A stretch of DNA of 64,000 nucleotides from positions 62,001-126,000 of the forward strand of contig JALNXD010000001.1 in the NCBI GenBank assembly GCA_023230565.1, in the 5' to 3' direction. Made by a program: the position numbers and the translations under genes. The notes under the pieces are model-generated. The model was not told the origin of the DNA. It saw nothing but the letters and a program-made list of their open reading frames with translations, and did no database searches. The stretch comes from Syntrophales bacterium. GTDB lineage: Bacteria > Desulfobacterota > Syntrophia > Syntrophales > UBA2210. This document shows positions 54,035 to 62,488 of the stretch, piece by piece. Each line of letters begins with the position of its first letter. The first letter of the stretch is position 1.

Positions 54035-54641
54035 CGCTCCTTTCTATCGTAAAATTCTCTGTTTGCTCTATTTCCTGGACAAGAAACAATCATCCCCTGT
54101 TATCACCGCCACTGTAAACCTGCAAAAACAAAAAATCTTTTTTCTTGCTTAAGAAGTCTACACTATTTGGAAATCGGGGGTTCAGCATTTCTAAAGAAAC
54201 TTTCAAATTTATATACAGGACGTTTTCTTATTTTACTGCCTCGTCCACTACTGGCATTTACCCCAGAAAATTTAAGCCCTTACATCGAAAGGGAAATTAT
54301 GACCGCGGGTCAGTGAATAGTTCTTAACAATGAGAAGTATCAATGTCAAGATATTTTTAACGAAAAAAACAATAAATACTACTTGTTATGCCATATTTGG
54401 CACATGATCTCCGCTGCCGAGCCCCGTTAAGATACTTGCACCGTTTCTCCTATTATGGTATTTTTCTTTTGACTTTAAAAAATACACCGCCGGGAGTGCC
54501 CCGGCAATATGAAATCCGATTTTTTAAAGGTGCACGATAGGATCTATTTTTTGATTTTTCAGATAAGAGGATTCCTTGGAATAAAAACTAAGAATCCGTT
54601 TTTTAAAAGAACCGGTAAGCCTAAAAAAGGACGAAACTACA
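54035..54641. other. Intergenic region between divergent fdnG and ModE-like gene
   Basis: About 600 bp without a credible gene. On the minus strand a perfect TTGACA (54344-54349) has TAAGAA (54321-54326) 17 bases on, a weak fdn promoter candidate about 290 bp before fdnG. TGCCATATTTGGCA (54389-54402) is a 14-bp dyad that could be an operator. A GC-rich repeat hairpin lies at 54489-54505. Confidence 0.45.
54489..54505. repeat. GC-rich REP-like hairpin, copy C
   Basis: GCCGGGAGTGCCCCGGC forms a perfect six-base stem (GCCGGG/CCCGGC) with loop AGTGC. The following AATATGAA resembles the ATATGAA after the copy at 41010-41028. Confidence 0.45.
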
Positions 54642-54986
54642 ATAGAGATCAAATATAAAATATGGCTTGAGAAAAATGGGCAAGTTCTTTTCGGGCACGG
54701 CCGCGAAGAGCTGCTTCGTGCGGTAGAAGAATATCAAAGTTTGAGTGCGGCAGCAAAAAAACTTAATATGTCCTACAGGGCCGCATGGGGACGGTTAAAA
54801 GCTTCAGAAGAAAGGCTCGGAATCCAACTGGTAGATCGCTCTCAGGGCAAAAGCATGCATCTTACAAAGAAAGCCAAAATACTTATCGACCAGTTTGATA
54901 CCTTGGAAAAAGAAACAGCGGATCTGATGAAAACTGCATACCAAGGACTTGCCAGCATAATTGAATCCGATAAAGAAAAAACTTGA
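54642..54986 (+). CDS. ModE-like winged-helix DNA-binding protein (start codon uncertain, ATA)
   Basis: The frame encodes a stand-alone LysR/ModE-type winged helix without the molybdate-binding domain: KYKIWLEKNGQVLFGHGREE, then a helix-turn-helix with LSAAAKKLNMSYRAAWGRLK and the wing ERLGIQLVDRSQGKS. No ATG, GTG or TTG precedes the conserved N-terminus; the first normal start (TTG 54741) would cut off about a third of the domain. An ATA at 54642, with AAAGGA about nine bases upstream, sits where homologues begin, so ATA initiation, an ATG-to-ATA mutation or a sequencing error are the options. It is divergent from fdnG, consistent with control of a molybdenum enzyme. Confidence 0.7.
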   Translation: MEIKYKIWLEKNGQVLFGHGREELLRAVEEYQSLSAAAKKLNMSYRAAWGRLKASEERLGIQLVDRSQGKSMHLTKKAKILIDQFDTLEKETADLMKTAYQGLASIIESDKEKT

Positions 54987-55194
54987 TGACATCCTGAAAA
55001 TCCGAGTTTGGCATCTTTTAACATTCCCTCTTTGACGTATAATTCTATATTTCAAATAGAATATTGGGCAGGGATGTGTTACAGGCCTGTATCCGTAAAA
55101 AAACTCTGTTTTAACTTCGTAAGGAAAATAATTGTCACGCAACCCGTATTGGCGAGGTTGGCTTGTACTTCCCTTATTTTAAGGAGCCCGCATA

Positions 55195-55752
55195 ATGAAA
55201 GTGATCGGCACTATCGGTAAAAACGGTTCAGGAAAAGATGAAGTTCTCAAATATATGAAGAGGGCGTATGGTATCCCCTTTTTTTCCACAGGCGATATGG
55301 TACGTACTATCGCGTCGAAAGAAGGAGTCGAACCGACGAGAGAAAACCTTCGCGAGATTTCGGAAAGATATTTTAAAAAAAACGGTGAAGGATATTTCGT
55401 GAAGCTTTTAGGTGAAAAAATTAAAAATGAACAGCCTGACATTACAGGCATAAGCGGCATACGATCCTTTTCGGATGTAAATATTCTAAAGAATATGTTC
55501 GGACCTGATTTCATATTGATTAAAGTGGATGTAGGCAATCCGAGACTTCGCTATGAACGCATGGTCGCCCGGGCAGAAGAAAGAGATCCCGCCGACTATG
55601 AACAATTTCTGGCGCAGGATAAGGCAGAGGAAGAGCTTTTCCGTCTGGAAGAGGCATCAGAAAAAGCGGATTATACGGTCAAAAACGATGGAACTCTGAA
55701 CGAACTTCACAAGGCCGTCGATGAACTGGCAGCGAAAAGTAATATCTTTTGA
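55195..55752 (+). CDS. P-loop kinase-like protein (dephospho-CoA kinase/UPF0200-like)
   Basis: 185-residue nucleotide kinase-like protein with P-loop MKVIGTIGKNGSGKDEV, a FFSTGDMVR segment resembling the acceptor region of dephospho-CoA and nucleoside kinases, and a lid-like stretch VDVGNPRLRYERMVARAEERDP. It is closest in look to UPF0200, a family best known in archaea. AAGGAG lies close to the ATG. Neighbours give no hint of the substrate. Confidence 0.7.
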   Translation: MKVIGTIGKNGSGKDEVLKYMKRAYGIPFFSTGDMVRTIASKEGVEPTRENLREISERYFKKNGEGYFVKLLGEKIKNEQPDITGISGIRSFSDVNILKNMFGPDFILIKVDVGNPRLRYERMVARAEERDPADYEQFLAQDKAEEELFRLEEASEKADYTVKNDGTLNELHKAVDELAAKSNIF

Positions 55753-55856
55753 TGAGTGAATGTAAAAAAACATAGAGGCCCGGATCTAAACTATTGAATT
55801 CGACGTTAAAATATTCGTCGCAAGCCTTTCCATGAAGAAGACATTCAGTCCATGCA

Positions 55857-55885
55857 ACAGGCAGGGTTTTAAAAACCCCGCCTGT
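55857..55885. terminator. Hairpin between convergent genes, possible terminator
   Basis: ACAGGC (55857-55862) pairs with GCCTGT (55880-55885), and GGGTTTT with AAAACCC inside, with one mismatch. It lies between the stop of the plus-strand kinase gene and the stop of the minus-strand flavoprotein gene. There is no long T-tract on either side, so termination efficiency is unclear. Confidence 0.45.
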
Positions 55886-55903
55886 ATTCCGGAAGTATTC
55901 TGT

Positions 55904-57361
55904 CTATGCTTTTGTTTCCTCGGCAGCATTTTTCCCTGCAATTTTTCCTAAAACGGTACAAAACATCAGTGAATCACCCGTTCTATATCCATAATCGATG
56001 TACCCTCCGGTAACTTCGCCCGCTGAATAAAGTCCCTGAAGCACTGCGTTATCGCGCATGTCGAGGACCCTGGCATCCGTGCCGATCTTCAGTCCGCCCA
56101 GTGTCAGAAGCAGGACTGGAAGGACTTGCATAAAATAGAAGGGAGGCTCGAGCTTCTCCCTGAACACCGTTCGGCCGAAGGAATCCTTGGTTTTACTTTC
56201 CGTTGCCTGATTGAATGACTCTATTGTCTGCTTCAGAGTAGCGGGATCGGCACCGATTTTTTGCGCCAATTCTTCTGCATTGTCGGCCCGCTTTACAATC
56301 CCCTTGTCGATAAATTCCTTCACTTTGGGATGAACTTCTTCCACCATGATCTCATAGACTTTTTCCTGTTCCAGCATTTCCATGCTGACTTCGGTATAGC
56401 CCTGCAATTCGTTGGTAAACCTTTTTCCATTTTCATTCACCAGAATTGCACCGCCCGAAAGCGCCCCAGAAGTCAGGTACGTCTTTGTCTTGACCTCGAG
56501 AGTCGGTGTAACGAGCGCCCTGTCCAGGTTCACGGCATCGGCCCCTTCCACATCGGCCATTATGAGCCCGTCTCCCACGTTTGCAGGCGTTCCGATGACA
56601 AGCGATTTGGACCACTGCGGCAGAAACCGGTCCACCAGTTTCTTGTTGTGCATGAATCCGCCCGTGGCGATCACTACGGCACGGGCCCCGATGCGGACTT
56701 TCTTTCCATTCATATCCGCCTCAGCCCCGACTACTCGGTTAGCACCATTTTCCATTTTGCGGTAAAGGGAAAGAACTCGCGCCCTGGTTACAATCTCGAC
56801 ACCCTTTTGCTTGCCGACTGATGAGAGCGTTTCCACTACTTTTTTACCATACCCCTCTGCCTGTATCGCCCTCGGTTTCGGGCTTCCCATGGCAGGTTCC
56901 GCCACATCACGAAAGTTGACCCCCTGATCCATCAGCCACTGAATGGCCTCGCTGCTTTGCTCCGCCACCACCTTCGTCAAATCGGGATCTCGCCTGTCTT
57001 CGCTTATCTGCATGGAATCTTTATAAAATTCTTCAACCGAATCCTTGATCCCCAGTTTTTGTTGTATGGGAGAATTTGCAGCATTGAACCATCCCGTGGA
57101 CAATGCTGTGTTTCCCCCCACAACGGCAAAGGCGTCGAGAAGAAGAGTCTTTGCTCCGCCCGAGGCCGCCTCAATGGCGGCACAAAGACCGGCTAAACCG
57201 GTCCCTGCAACCACGACGTCGACTTCCCTGTCCCAGGCATCGGGCGCAGGCAGCGCATTTGCATTTTTAAGACCTAATCCCAGTGTCAGGCCGGCACCCG
57301 TCAATGCCGCCGTTCCGAGTCCCCCAATAAAACCGCGACGCGTCATACCTTTTTTATTCAT
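55904..57361 (-). CDS. Tat-exported FAD-dependent oxidoreductase, fumarate-reductase-like, divergent
   Basis: 485-residue flavoprotein of the FAD_binding_2 family (flavocytochrome c flavin domain) with a Tat signal (TRRGFIGGLGTAALTGAG) and dinucleotide motif VVVAGTGLAGLCAAIEAASG. Compared with Shewanella fumarate reductase Fcc3, the proton-donor Arg in the TTRD region reads GYT, and the VHHTMGG motif reads LLLTLGG, so active-site residues of fumarate reduction are lost; a GYRTGDS segment stands where GANRLGG is found. It probably acts on a different substrate or is not a fumarate reductase. ATG 57361 follows AAGGAGG. A terminator lies between it and the cytochrome gene upstream. Confidence 0.85.
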   Translation of the reverse strand: MNKKGMTRRGFIGGLGTAALTGAGLTLGLGLKNANALPAPDAWDREVDVVVAGTGLAGLCAAIEAASGGAKTLLLDAFAVVGGNTALSTGWFNAANSPIQQKLGIKDSVEEFYKDSMQISEDRRDPDLTKVVAEQSSEAIQWLMDQGVNFRDVAEPAMGSPKPRAIQAEGYGKKVVETLSSVGKQKGVEIVTRARVLSLYRKMENGANRVVGAEADMNGKKVRIGARAVVIATGGFMHNKKLVDRFLPQWSKSLVIGTPANVGDGLIMADVEGADAVNLDRALVTPTLEVKTKTYLTSGALSGGAILVNENGKRFTNELQGYTEVSMEMLEQEKVYEIMVEEVHPKVKEFIDKGIVKRADNAEELAQKIGADPATLKQTIESFNQATESKTKDSFGRTVFREKLEPPFYFMQVLPVLLLTLGGLKIGTDARVLDMRDNAVLQGLYSAGEVTGGYIDYGYRTGDSLMFCTVLGKIAGKNAAEETKA

Positions 57362-57387
57362 GGCTATGGCCTCCTTTTTAATTGCGT

Positions 57388-57438
57388 AAAAAAACCGGAA
57401 ACGACATGCCAACTACCTCTATCCAACGTCGATTCCGG
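57388..57438 (-). terminator. Rho-independent terminator after the multihaem cytochrome gene
   Basis: On the minus strand CCGGAATCGAC (57438-57428) and GTCGTTTCCGG (57405-57395) form an 11-base stem with one mismatch, followed by seven T (57394-57388). It lies 65 bp after the cytochrome stop and 27 bp before the next flavoprotein start, so it could also act as a leader attenuator for that gene. Confidence 0.8.
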
Positions 57439-57502
57439 CTGAACTTGGTACCCTATCCGGACAAATACTCTCGGATGATACTGTTTTAGAAAATATTTAC
57501 TT

Positions 57503-59929
57503 TTAATAGAACAAAGCTGCCCAGAAAATCAGCACCGTCAGCAAAAGTCCCAGAAGAACGGCGGCGATGCCGACAAAGGCGGCAAAGAAGCGGCTCGGCA
57601 CACTGGGCGCCTTTCTTTCCAGAGAAGCCAGGCGATTTTCGGCGATCATCCGTTCATATTCCTCCGGGCGCTCTTCTTTGAGTGCTGCAACGGTATAGCG
57701 GCCCGTGAATATGTTCGATTCCATTGGAAACTTGTTTGGGGCAAGGTGGTTATGGAAAAAGTGAACCGTAAAAATGAAGATCGCAGCCAGGAAAGCTTCT
57801 TCTGAATGTGCTACAGTGGCCACATTGATCATCCATCCCGGCAATATGTAGGAAAAGAGTTCCGGCAGCCACAGCATCAATCCGGAAAGGCCGATCACAA
57901 ACATTCCCCAGAAGACGGCGAAAAAGTCGAACTTTTCCCAATAAGTCCACCGCTCAAATTGCGGCATTTCGCCGCGGTTGAAAAACCATCGGAACATTCC
58001 TTTAAGATCTTCCCAATCCTTCTTGTTGAAAAAGAGAGATTCCGGCCCAAAGAGGCGCTTCGTCCACCCTCGCACCTGCCTCTTCGGAAAAAGAAATTTC
58101 AGGCTCAGCCAACAGGTATATAAAAACAAAGCCCACAGTACAATAGCGGATATCCTGTGCAGCAATCCGGTCATTTGCGGACCCCCCATAAGGTTAATCA
58201 ATACCTCAGCCCAGGCCGACTCGGCATATTTGATCGGAAAACCGGTCATTACGAGCAAAAAGAATGAGACAACCAAAAGGATATGCATGATCCGGTCGCG
58301 CCAGGAAAAACGCTGCACATAAAGAACCGTTTCAAGGGCAAAGGGAATATTTTCCTCTGTCGGTGCAGCGCCTCTGTCTTTCCACTTTTTCCAATAGGCC
58401 TTTCGCCACCACAGGATTGAGTGAACCCAGAAAAAGAAGAAGACACAGACAAGGAGGGCAATCATGAAGGCATTTGTCCAGAACAGGACCGGATAGCGTT
58501 CGCTATTGCTGTAATCGGCATGGGCTTCGAATTTGACAAAGCGGGCATGAAAACCACTATGGCATGCCTTGCAATCCTTTATCAGATTGTCTGGATGAAC
58601 CGTCGACTGCGGATCCGTTGCGGGAAGAATGTTGTGGCCGTTATGGCAATCGGCACATCCGGCAACCCGTTCGGGGAATCCGATATGCAGGACCTTGCCA
58701 TGATATGTTTCTTCATAACTTTCTACAATATCTGTCGAGAGATTATTCCGCCTTACCAGTTCTTGGTTATCGTGGCAGGAAATGCATGCGGCCATAAAAG
58801 ACTCCCTCTGTAACGCTTTGTCTTCAATGGTTTCTTTAAAAACGGCGATATCATGGAGTCCGTGACAATCCGAACAGCCTGCCGAATCCTCGTTACCTTG
58901 AAGAACCTCCTTGGCATGGCCGAATTGAACGTACTGATCCTTGCTGTGACAGGTGGTGCAGCGGTTGATGACGGCTGCTTTCGTACCGCCCGCCCCCGCC
59001 ATACGGATGTGGACATCGGTATGGCAGGCAGCACAGGTCATCTTTGCTTCTACACCATGGACATCATCCTCAAATTGCACAGAGATTGCGCTGTGGCAGG
59101 CAGCACAGGGTGTGAGCTCTGTCTTCGTCTCTTTCTTCATGTGCTGGGCCACGTTTTCAATTCCGGTATGGCAGGTAGTGCAGGCCAGTAGGCCGTGAAC
59201 CGACCGGTCGAACTTTTCCGTGTATTCAGGGGCACTGTGACATCCGCGGCAGTTCAGAACGGCTTCTTCCGGTTTGCCTGCATCAGGCGGCGCCCTGTCC
59301 ATCTTTTTTTTTGGAGCCGTTTCGACAGGGGCAGCGTCTTTCACAGGCGCCGCACGCTTCACGGCTTTCGCCGGCTTCACGATCGGAGAAGGAACAACAA
59401 AATCGAATTCATGACACTGATTGCAGAAATTCTCCGACTCTTTGTGGGCGTGGTGGCAGAGATCGCAATCCAGCTCGGGACCGTAATGTGAATCGTGCGG
59501 ATTGGCGTCCTTGACATCCTTTGTCGCGGCCACGAGGTCTTCCGTTTTATGGCAGCCAAGACAGGTCCCCGTGCCGACGAATTCGGGGGGATCGGCCTCG
59601 CCGTGACAGCCGGCGCAGGAAACGCCGCTCAGCAGATGACTGTGGCTCAGGGGAAATGTATTAGTGAGCTTCGGATCCTCTTCCTTGTGGCAGGACAGGC
59701 ACTGAGTGAGGTTCATGCCCGATGTATCCGGATGAGCCGAGGGAATCACTTGCTCCTTGTGACAGGATGCACAGTTTCCCGGCTTTGCGTCTCTGACACG
59801 GGTGGGATCCTGAGAAAAAGCTTCCTCCGGACCCGTGTGAAAGAGGGAGAATAAAAAAATAATGAAAATTAAACCAATGGCTTTTGTTCCAAAGGGTAAA
59901 CCCCGTTTTAAAAATAGTTTGTGAGTCAT
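57503..59929 (-). CDS. CbcL-like fusion: 15-haem c-type cytochrome plus diheme cytochrome b
   Basis: 808-residue protein with two parts. After a signal peptide or anchor (GLIFIIFLFSLFH), residues about 45-485 contain 15 CxxCH haem-binding motifs (CASCH first, CKACH last), with a Pro/Ala/Lys-rich spacer (about residues 180-220) between motifs six and seven. The C-terminal part from about residue 500 is a cytochrome b of the HydC/FdnI type with membrane helices and ligand histidines in DRIMHILLVV, LLHRISAIV, and VHFFHNHLAP. Geobacter CbcL has the same architecture with fewer c-haems and takes electrons from menaquinol to the periplasm. It lies between two flavoprotein genes and may deliver electrons to their products. 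Confidence 0.9.
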   Translation of the reverse strand: MTHKLFLKRGLPFGTKAIGLIFIIFLFSLFHTGPEEAFSQDPTRVRDAKPGNCASCHKEQVIPSAHPDTSGMNLTQCLSCHKEEDPKLTNTFPLSHSHLLSGVSCAGCHGEADPPEFVGTGTCLGCHKTEDLVAATKDVKDANPHDSHYGPELDCDLCHHAHKESENFCNQCHEFDFVVPSPIVKPAKAVKRAAPVKDAAPVETAPKKKMDRAPPDAGKPEEAVLNCRGCHSAPEYTEKFDRSVHGLLACTTCHTGIENVAQHMKKETKTELTPCAACHSAISVQFEDDVHGVEAKMTCAACHTDVHIRMAGAGGTKAAVINRCTTCHSKDQYVQFGHAKEVLQGNEDSAGCSDCHGLHDIAVFKETIEDKALQRESFMAACISCHDNQELVRRNNLSTDIVESYEETYHGKVLHIGFPERVAGCADCHNGHNILPATDPQSTVHPDNLIKDCKACHSGFHARFVKFEAHADYSNSERYPVLFWTNAFMIALLVCVFFFFWVHSILWWRKAYWKKWKDRGAAPTEENIPFALETVLYVQRFSWRDRIMHILLVVSFFLLVMTGFPIKYAESAWAEVLINLMGGPQMTGLLHRISAIVLWALFLYTCWLSLKFLFPKRQVRGWTKRLFGPESLFFNKKDWEDLKGMFRWFFNRGEMPQFERWTYWEKFDFFAVFWGMFVIGLSGLMLWLPELFSYILPGWMINVATVAHSEEAFLAAIFIFTVHFFHNHLAPNKFPMESNIFTGRYTVAALKEERPEEYERMIAENRLASLERKAPSVPSRFFAAFVGIAAVLLGLLLTVLIFWAALFY

Positions 59930-60046
59930 TATTCCCCCCGAACAGCTTTCATGATCTGCCGAATCCTGTTCCGCTTTATTATAAAGTCAGTTTGTATATT
60001 CCTCTTTCTTTATCAACCACACTTTGCTATCGGACGGTTACCTTCC

Positions 60047-60073
60047 GAGGCGGGATGCATCATATCCCGCCTC
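60047..60073 (-). terminator. Perfect 10-bp hairpin after the second flavoprotein gene
   Basis: GAGGCGGGAT (60047-60056) and ATCCCGCCTC (60064-60073) pair perfectly around GCATCAT, 21 bp downstream of the flavoprotein stop on the minus strand. No T-tract follows, so it may be a processing or 3'-stability hairpin rather than a terminator, leaving read-through into the cytochrome gene possible. Confidence 0.5.
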
Positions 60074-60094
60074 TCATAACACACTGATTTAGAA

Positions 60095-61627
60095 TTACAC
60101 TTTTGCCGCAGCACTTTGTCCCGCGGTTCGCCCGAAGACGATACAGTCGAGCACTGCACAGCTGCCAAGGCGAACTGCACCGTGAACGCCACCGGCAATC
60201 TCTCCCGCCGCATAAAGTCCTGGAATCGGCTTTTTGTCAAGTCCTATGACTTGTGCCTTATTGTTGATTTGAATGCCTCCCATTGTGTGGTGCACTTTTG
60301 GCCATGCACGGCATGCATAGTAGGGCGGATTCGCGATTGCTTCGGAATCGGTCTGCAGGTAGCGTCCATACTCCCTATCCTGACCCTGTTTGATATATCT
60401 ATTCCATGCATTGATCGTCTCTTTTAGAGGTTCCGGCGGGATGTTATATTCTGCAGCCAATGCATCAAGAGTATCGAATTTTTTAACTACCCCCTTTTCC
60501 AAGGCCCTATCAAGATTGTGCACCCTTCTGACCCCCTGGCTGTCTGCAATGGTAACAGCGGGATGCCCGAGCCGGATAATTGCATCGGCGCGGATTTTCC
60601 GGTCCGCAAGCTCATTGATGAATCGTTTTCCCGTCTCGGGATCGACCATCACGCCGTAGACAAAACCGGCCATGGCATTGAAAACATAGCCGATCCCCAT
60701 CCCCTTTTCATCGGGACTGGTCCAGGGACCAAGCTGTATCCAGGAGATCTGTACGGGGGTCGCACCGGATCGAAGGGCATCCATTAGAACCTCCGCCGTG
60801 GCGCCGGGCTGATTTGTCGAATCTACATTTTCAGTCAACTTAGGATCCTGGATCGTTCTGAAATATAGATCCCTCCCGAAACCCCCTGAAGCGAGCACGA
60901 CACCTTTGTTAGCCTTCAGATACTTGACTGTTCCAGTACTTTCATCAGGGAAGCGATATCCTTCTTTTATTTTAAGTCCGGCTGCTCTTCCTTCTTTATC
61001 CTGAATGATAGACATCACGTATGATTGGGTCCTTACATCGACTCCAAGCTCCTTCACCTTATCTAACTGCTTTGTTACTATCGCCGATCCGCTGCTGTTA
61101 TGGGTCGAATAGCTGCGGGGCACCGAATGGCCTCCCAGATGGGTTACCCGGTCTTTATACTGCACTCCAAGCGATTCCGTCCACTGCACTGCTTCTCTTG
61201 ATTTTTCGGCGATTGTTTTTGCCAACTCCACGTGATTCAGATAAAGTCCTGCCTTGAGCATATCTTCCAAAAGCAGTTCCGGCGAATCTTTTATGCCCTC
61301 AGCCTCCTGCTTTGGCGATCCCGCAACGGCAAATACTCCCCCGTTAATGATGGAATTTCCTCCCGGGACACGCATCTTTTCCAGCACAACTGCTGAAGAA
61401 CCCGCCTGTTTTGCTTCTATTGCCGCGGCAAGGCCTGCAAAGCCACTTCCCACCACTATAACATCGAATTCCTCGTCCCACTTTTCAGGCATTTCGGCAC
61501 CGAATGCCTTGAGAGGTCCTGCAAACAAGGATCCTGCCGCCATACCTGCCAAAGCGACACCTCCGGTGGTTTTAATAAATCCTCTCCTCGTCAATCCATT
61601 TTTTACATCGAATTTTTCTTTCATCAT
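60095..61627 (-). CDS. Tat-exported fumarate-reductase-like flavoprotein (paralogue 2)
   Basis: 510-residue FAD_binding_2 protein with Tat signal LTRRGFIKTTGGVALAGMA and FAD motif VIVVGSGFAGLAAAIEAKQAG. The C-terminus has PKVHHTMGGIQINNK and GLYAAGEIAGGVHGAVRLGS, which contain the His and Arg that bind and protonate substrate in Fcc3; the ADRKIR motif matches TTRD with the proton-donor Arg. However the Fcc3 substrate-binding His in IQAHPTY is Gly here (IQLGPWTSP), so fumarate may not be the substrate. Candidates by family are enoates such as urocanate, acrylate or methacrylate. AAGGAG precedes the tandem ATGs. It is followed 166 bp later by the cytochrome gene. Confidence 0.88.
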   Translation of the reverse strand: MMKEKFDVKNGLTRRGFIKTTGGVALAGMAAGSLFAGPLKAFGAEMPEKWDEEFDVIVVGSGFAGLAAAIEAKQAGSSAVVLEKMRVPGGNSIINGGVFAVAGSPKQEAEGIKDSPELLLEDMLKAGLYLNHVELAKTIAEKSREAVQWTESLGVQYKDRVTHLGGHSVPRSYSTHNSSGSAIVTKQLDKVKELGVDVRTQSYVMSIIQDKEGRAAGLKIKEGYRFPDESTGTVKYLKANKGVVLASGGFGRDLYFRTIQDPKLTENVDSTNQPGATAEVLMDALRSGATPVQISWIQLGPWTSPDEKGMGIGYVFNAMAGFVYGVMVDPETGKRFINELADRKIRADAIIRLGHPAVTIADSQGVRRVHNLDRALEKGVVKKFDTLDALAAEYNIPPEPLKETINAWNRYIKQGQDREYGRYLQTDSEAIANPPYYACRAWPKVHHTMGGIQINNKAQVIGLDKKPIPGLYAAGEIAGGVHGAVRLGSCAVLDCIVFGRTAGQSAAAKV

Positions 61628-62488
61628 TTGCTCCTTTCGACTTTTTAAAATTTCGAGCCCCCCAATGAGAAACTCAAAATAGGGATAGATACCTCCTTTT
61701 TCAGAAGATATCTTCGGGTGAAAGAAAAACCGAATTTATCCGGTTAAAACATGTTTGGGTAACTTCAATGAAAAAAGAAGAAAATTTAGTTCAGCAGGTG
61801 AATCTTCCACCAGACAAACGGCCCTATTTCCTTAAAATTTTAAAGAAATATGTGCGGAAGTCAATGGAAACCGCCTCGATAAAATTCTTATTTTTTGAAA
61901 ATTAAACAGTATTTTTTCTCAAAAAACTACTTATAGCTTCCTTCAACTGTGTACCGGTTAACTGCAAATGATGGCTCTCAAAAATCCATAATATTTATTA
62001 TTCGCGGCGTCTCCATAAAAAACTTCGGAGGCAGGGCGAGTATCCCGGGTGAGGCCTATCAGTCGTATGCCTCAGTGACAAAGGATGAAGTGCAATCCCG
62101 CAAAGTGTTTTTAAATAAGTAATGCGAACGCTCTTGCATTCTCCATTTCGGGCATGAGCTCTTGACCGTGAATCGGCTGTGTTTCGGATACCATGCCATC
62201 CATGCGAAGCGTCCGCCCCGGCTATATCTTACCTGCCACATGCAAGTGTGCCGGGACAGCTTCGCGAGACGATGCACGGTCGAAACTCAGGTCCAAGCCC
62301 GGTCAAATCTCATGCCCCTGAATGGCAGAACACTCTAAATGAGCATTGCGAGAGCCCTCACTTACTTCCTGTTTTTTTTTGCAAGCTCGGGTGGCGAAAA
62401 GCTTCTAGGCAAGCGATGCGAAAACTCATGCACTCTGGAACCAGTGCATTTCGGGAACCATACCCTGCCGCATTTCATTTTCCCGAAA
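61628..62488. other. Intergenic region (861 bp) between two flavoprotein genes
   Basis: The region shows no credible gene. It has an AT-rich half (61630-62100) that should hold the upstream signals of the 60.1-61.6 kb gene, and a half occupied by the imperfect inverted repeat described separately. A run of nine T lies near 62370. Confidence 0.55.
62121..62360. repeat. Imperfect inverted repeat of about 100-bp arms
   Basis: The left arm begins AATGCGAACGCTCTTGCATT and contains GGGCATGAGCTCTTGACCG, CTGTGTTTCG and GCGAAGCGTCC. The right arm, read from the opposite strand, has CTCTCGCAATGCTCATT, GGGCATGAGATTTGACCG, CTGAGTTTCGACC and GCGAAGCTGTCC in the same order. The arms meet near 62222-62245. 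A third partial copy (GATGCGAAAACTCATGCACTC, then GTGCATTTCGGG) lies at about 62414-62452. It has no transposase and looks like a MITE-like palindrome or nested repeats. Confidence 0.55.

Noticed and set aside
54391..54412. Sigma-54 promoter (TGGCAC element)
   Set aside because: TGGCACAT is present, but the GC of the -12 element is not at the required distance.
62040..62480. tRNA or structured RNA gene in the repeat-rich gap
   Set aside because: The GC-rich blocks do not form a cloverleaf, and the pairing is explained by the large imperfect inverted repeat.
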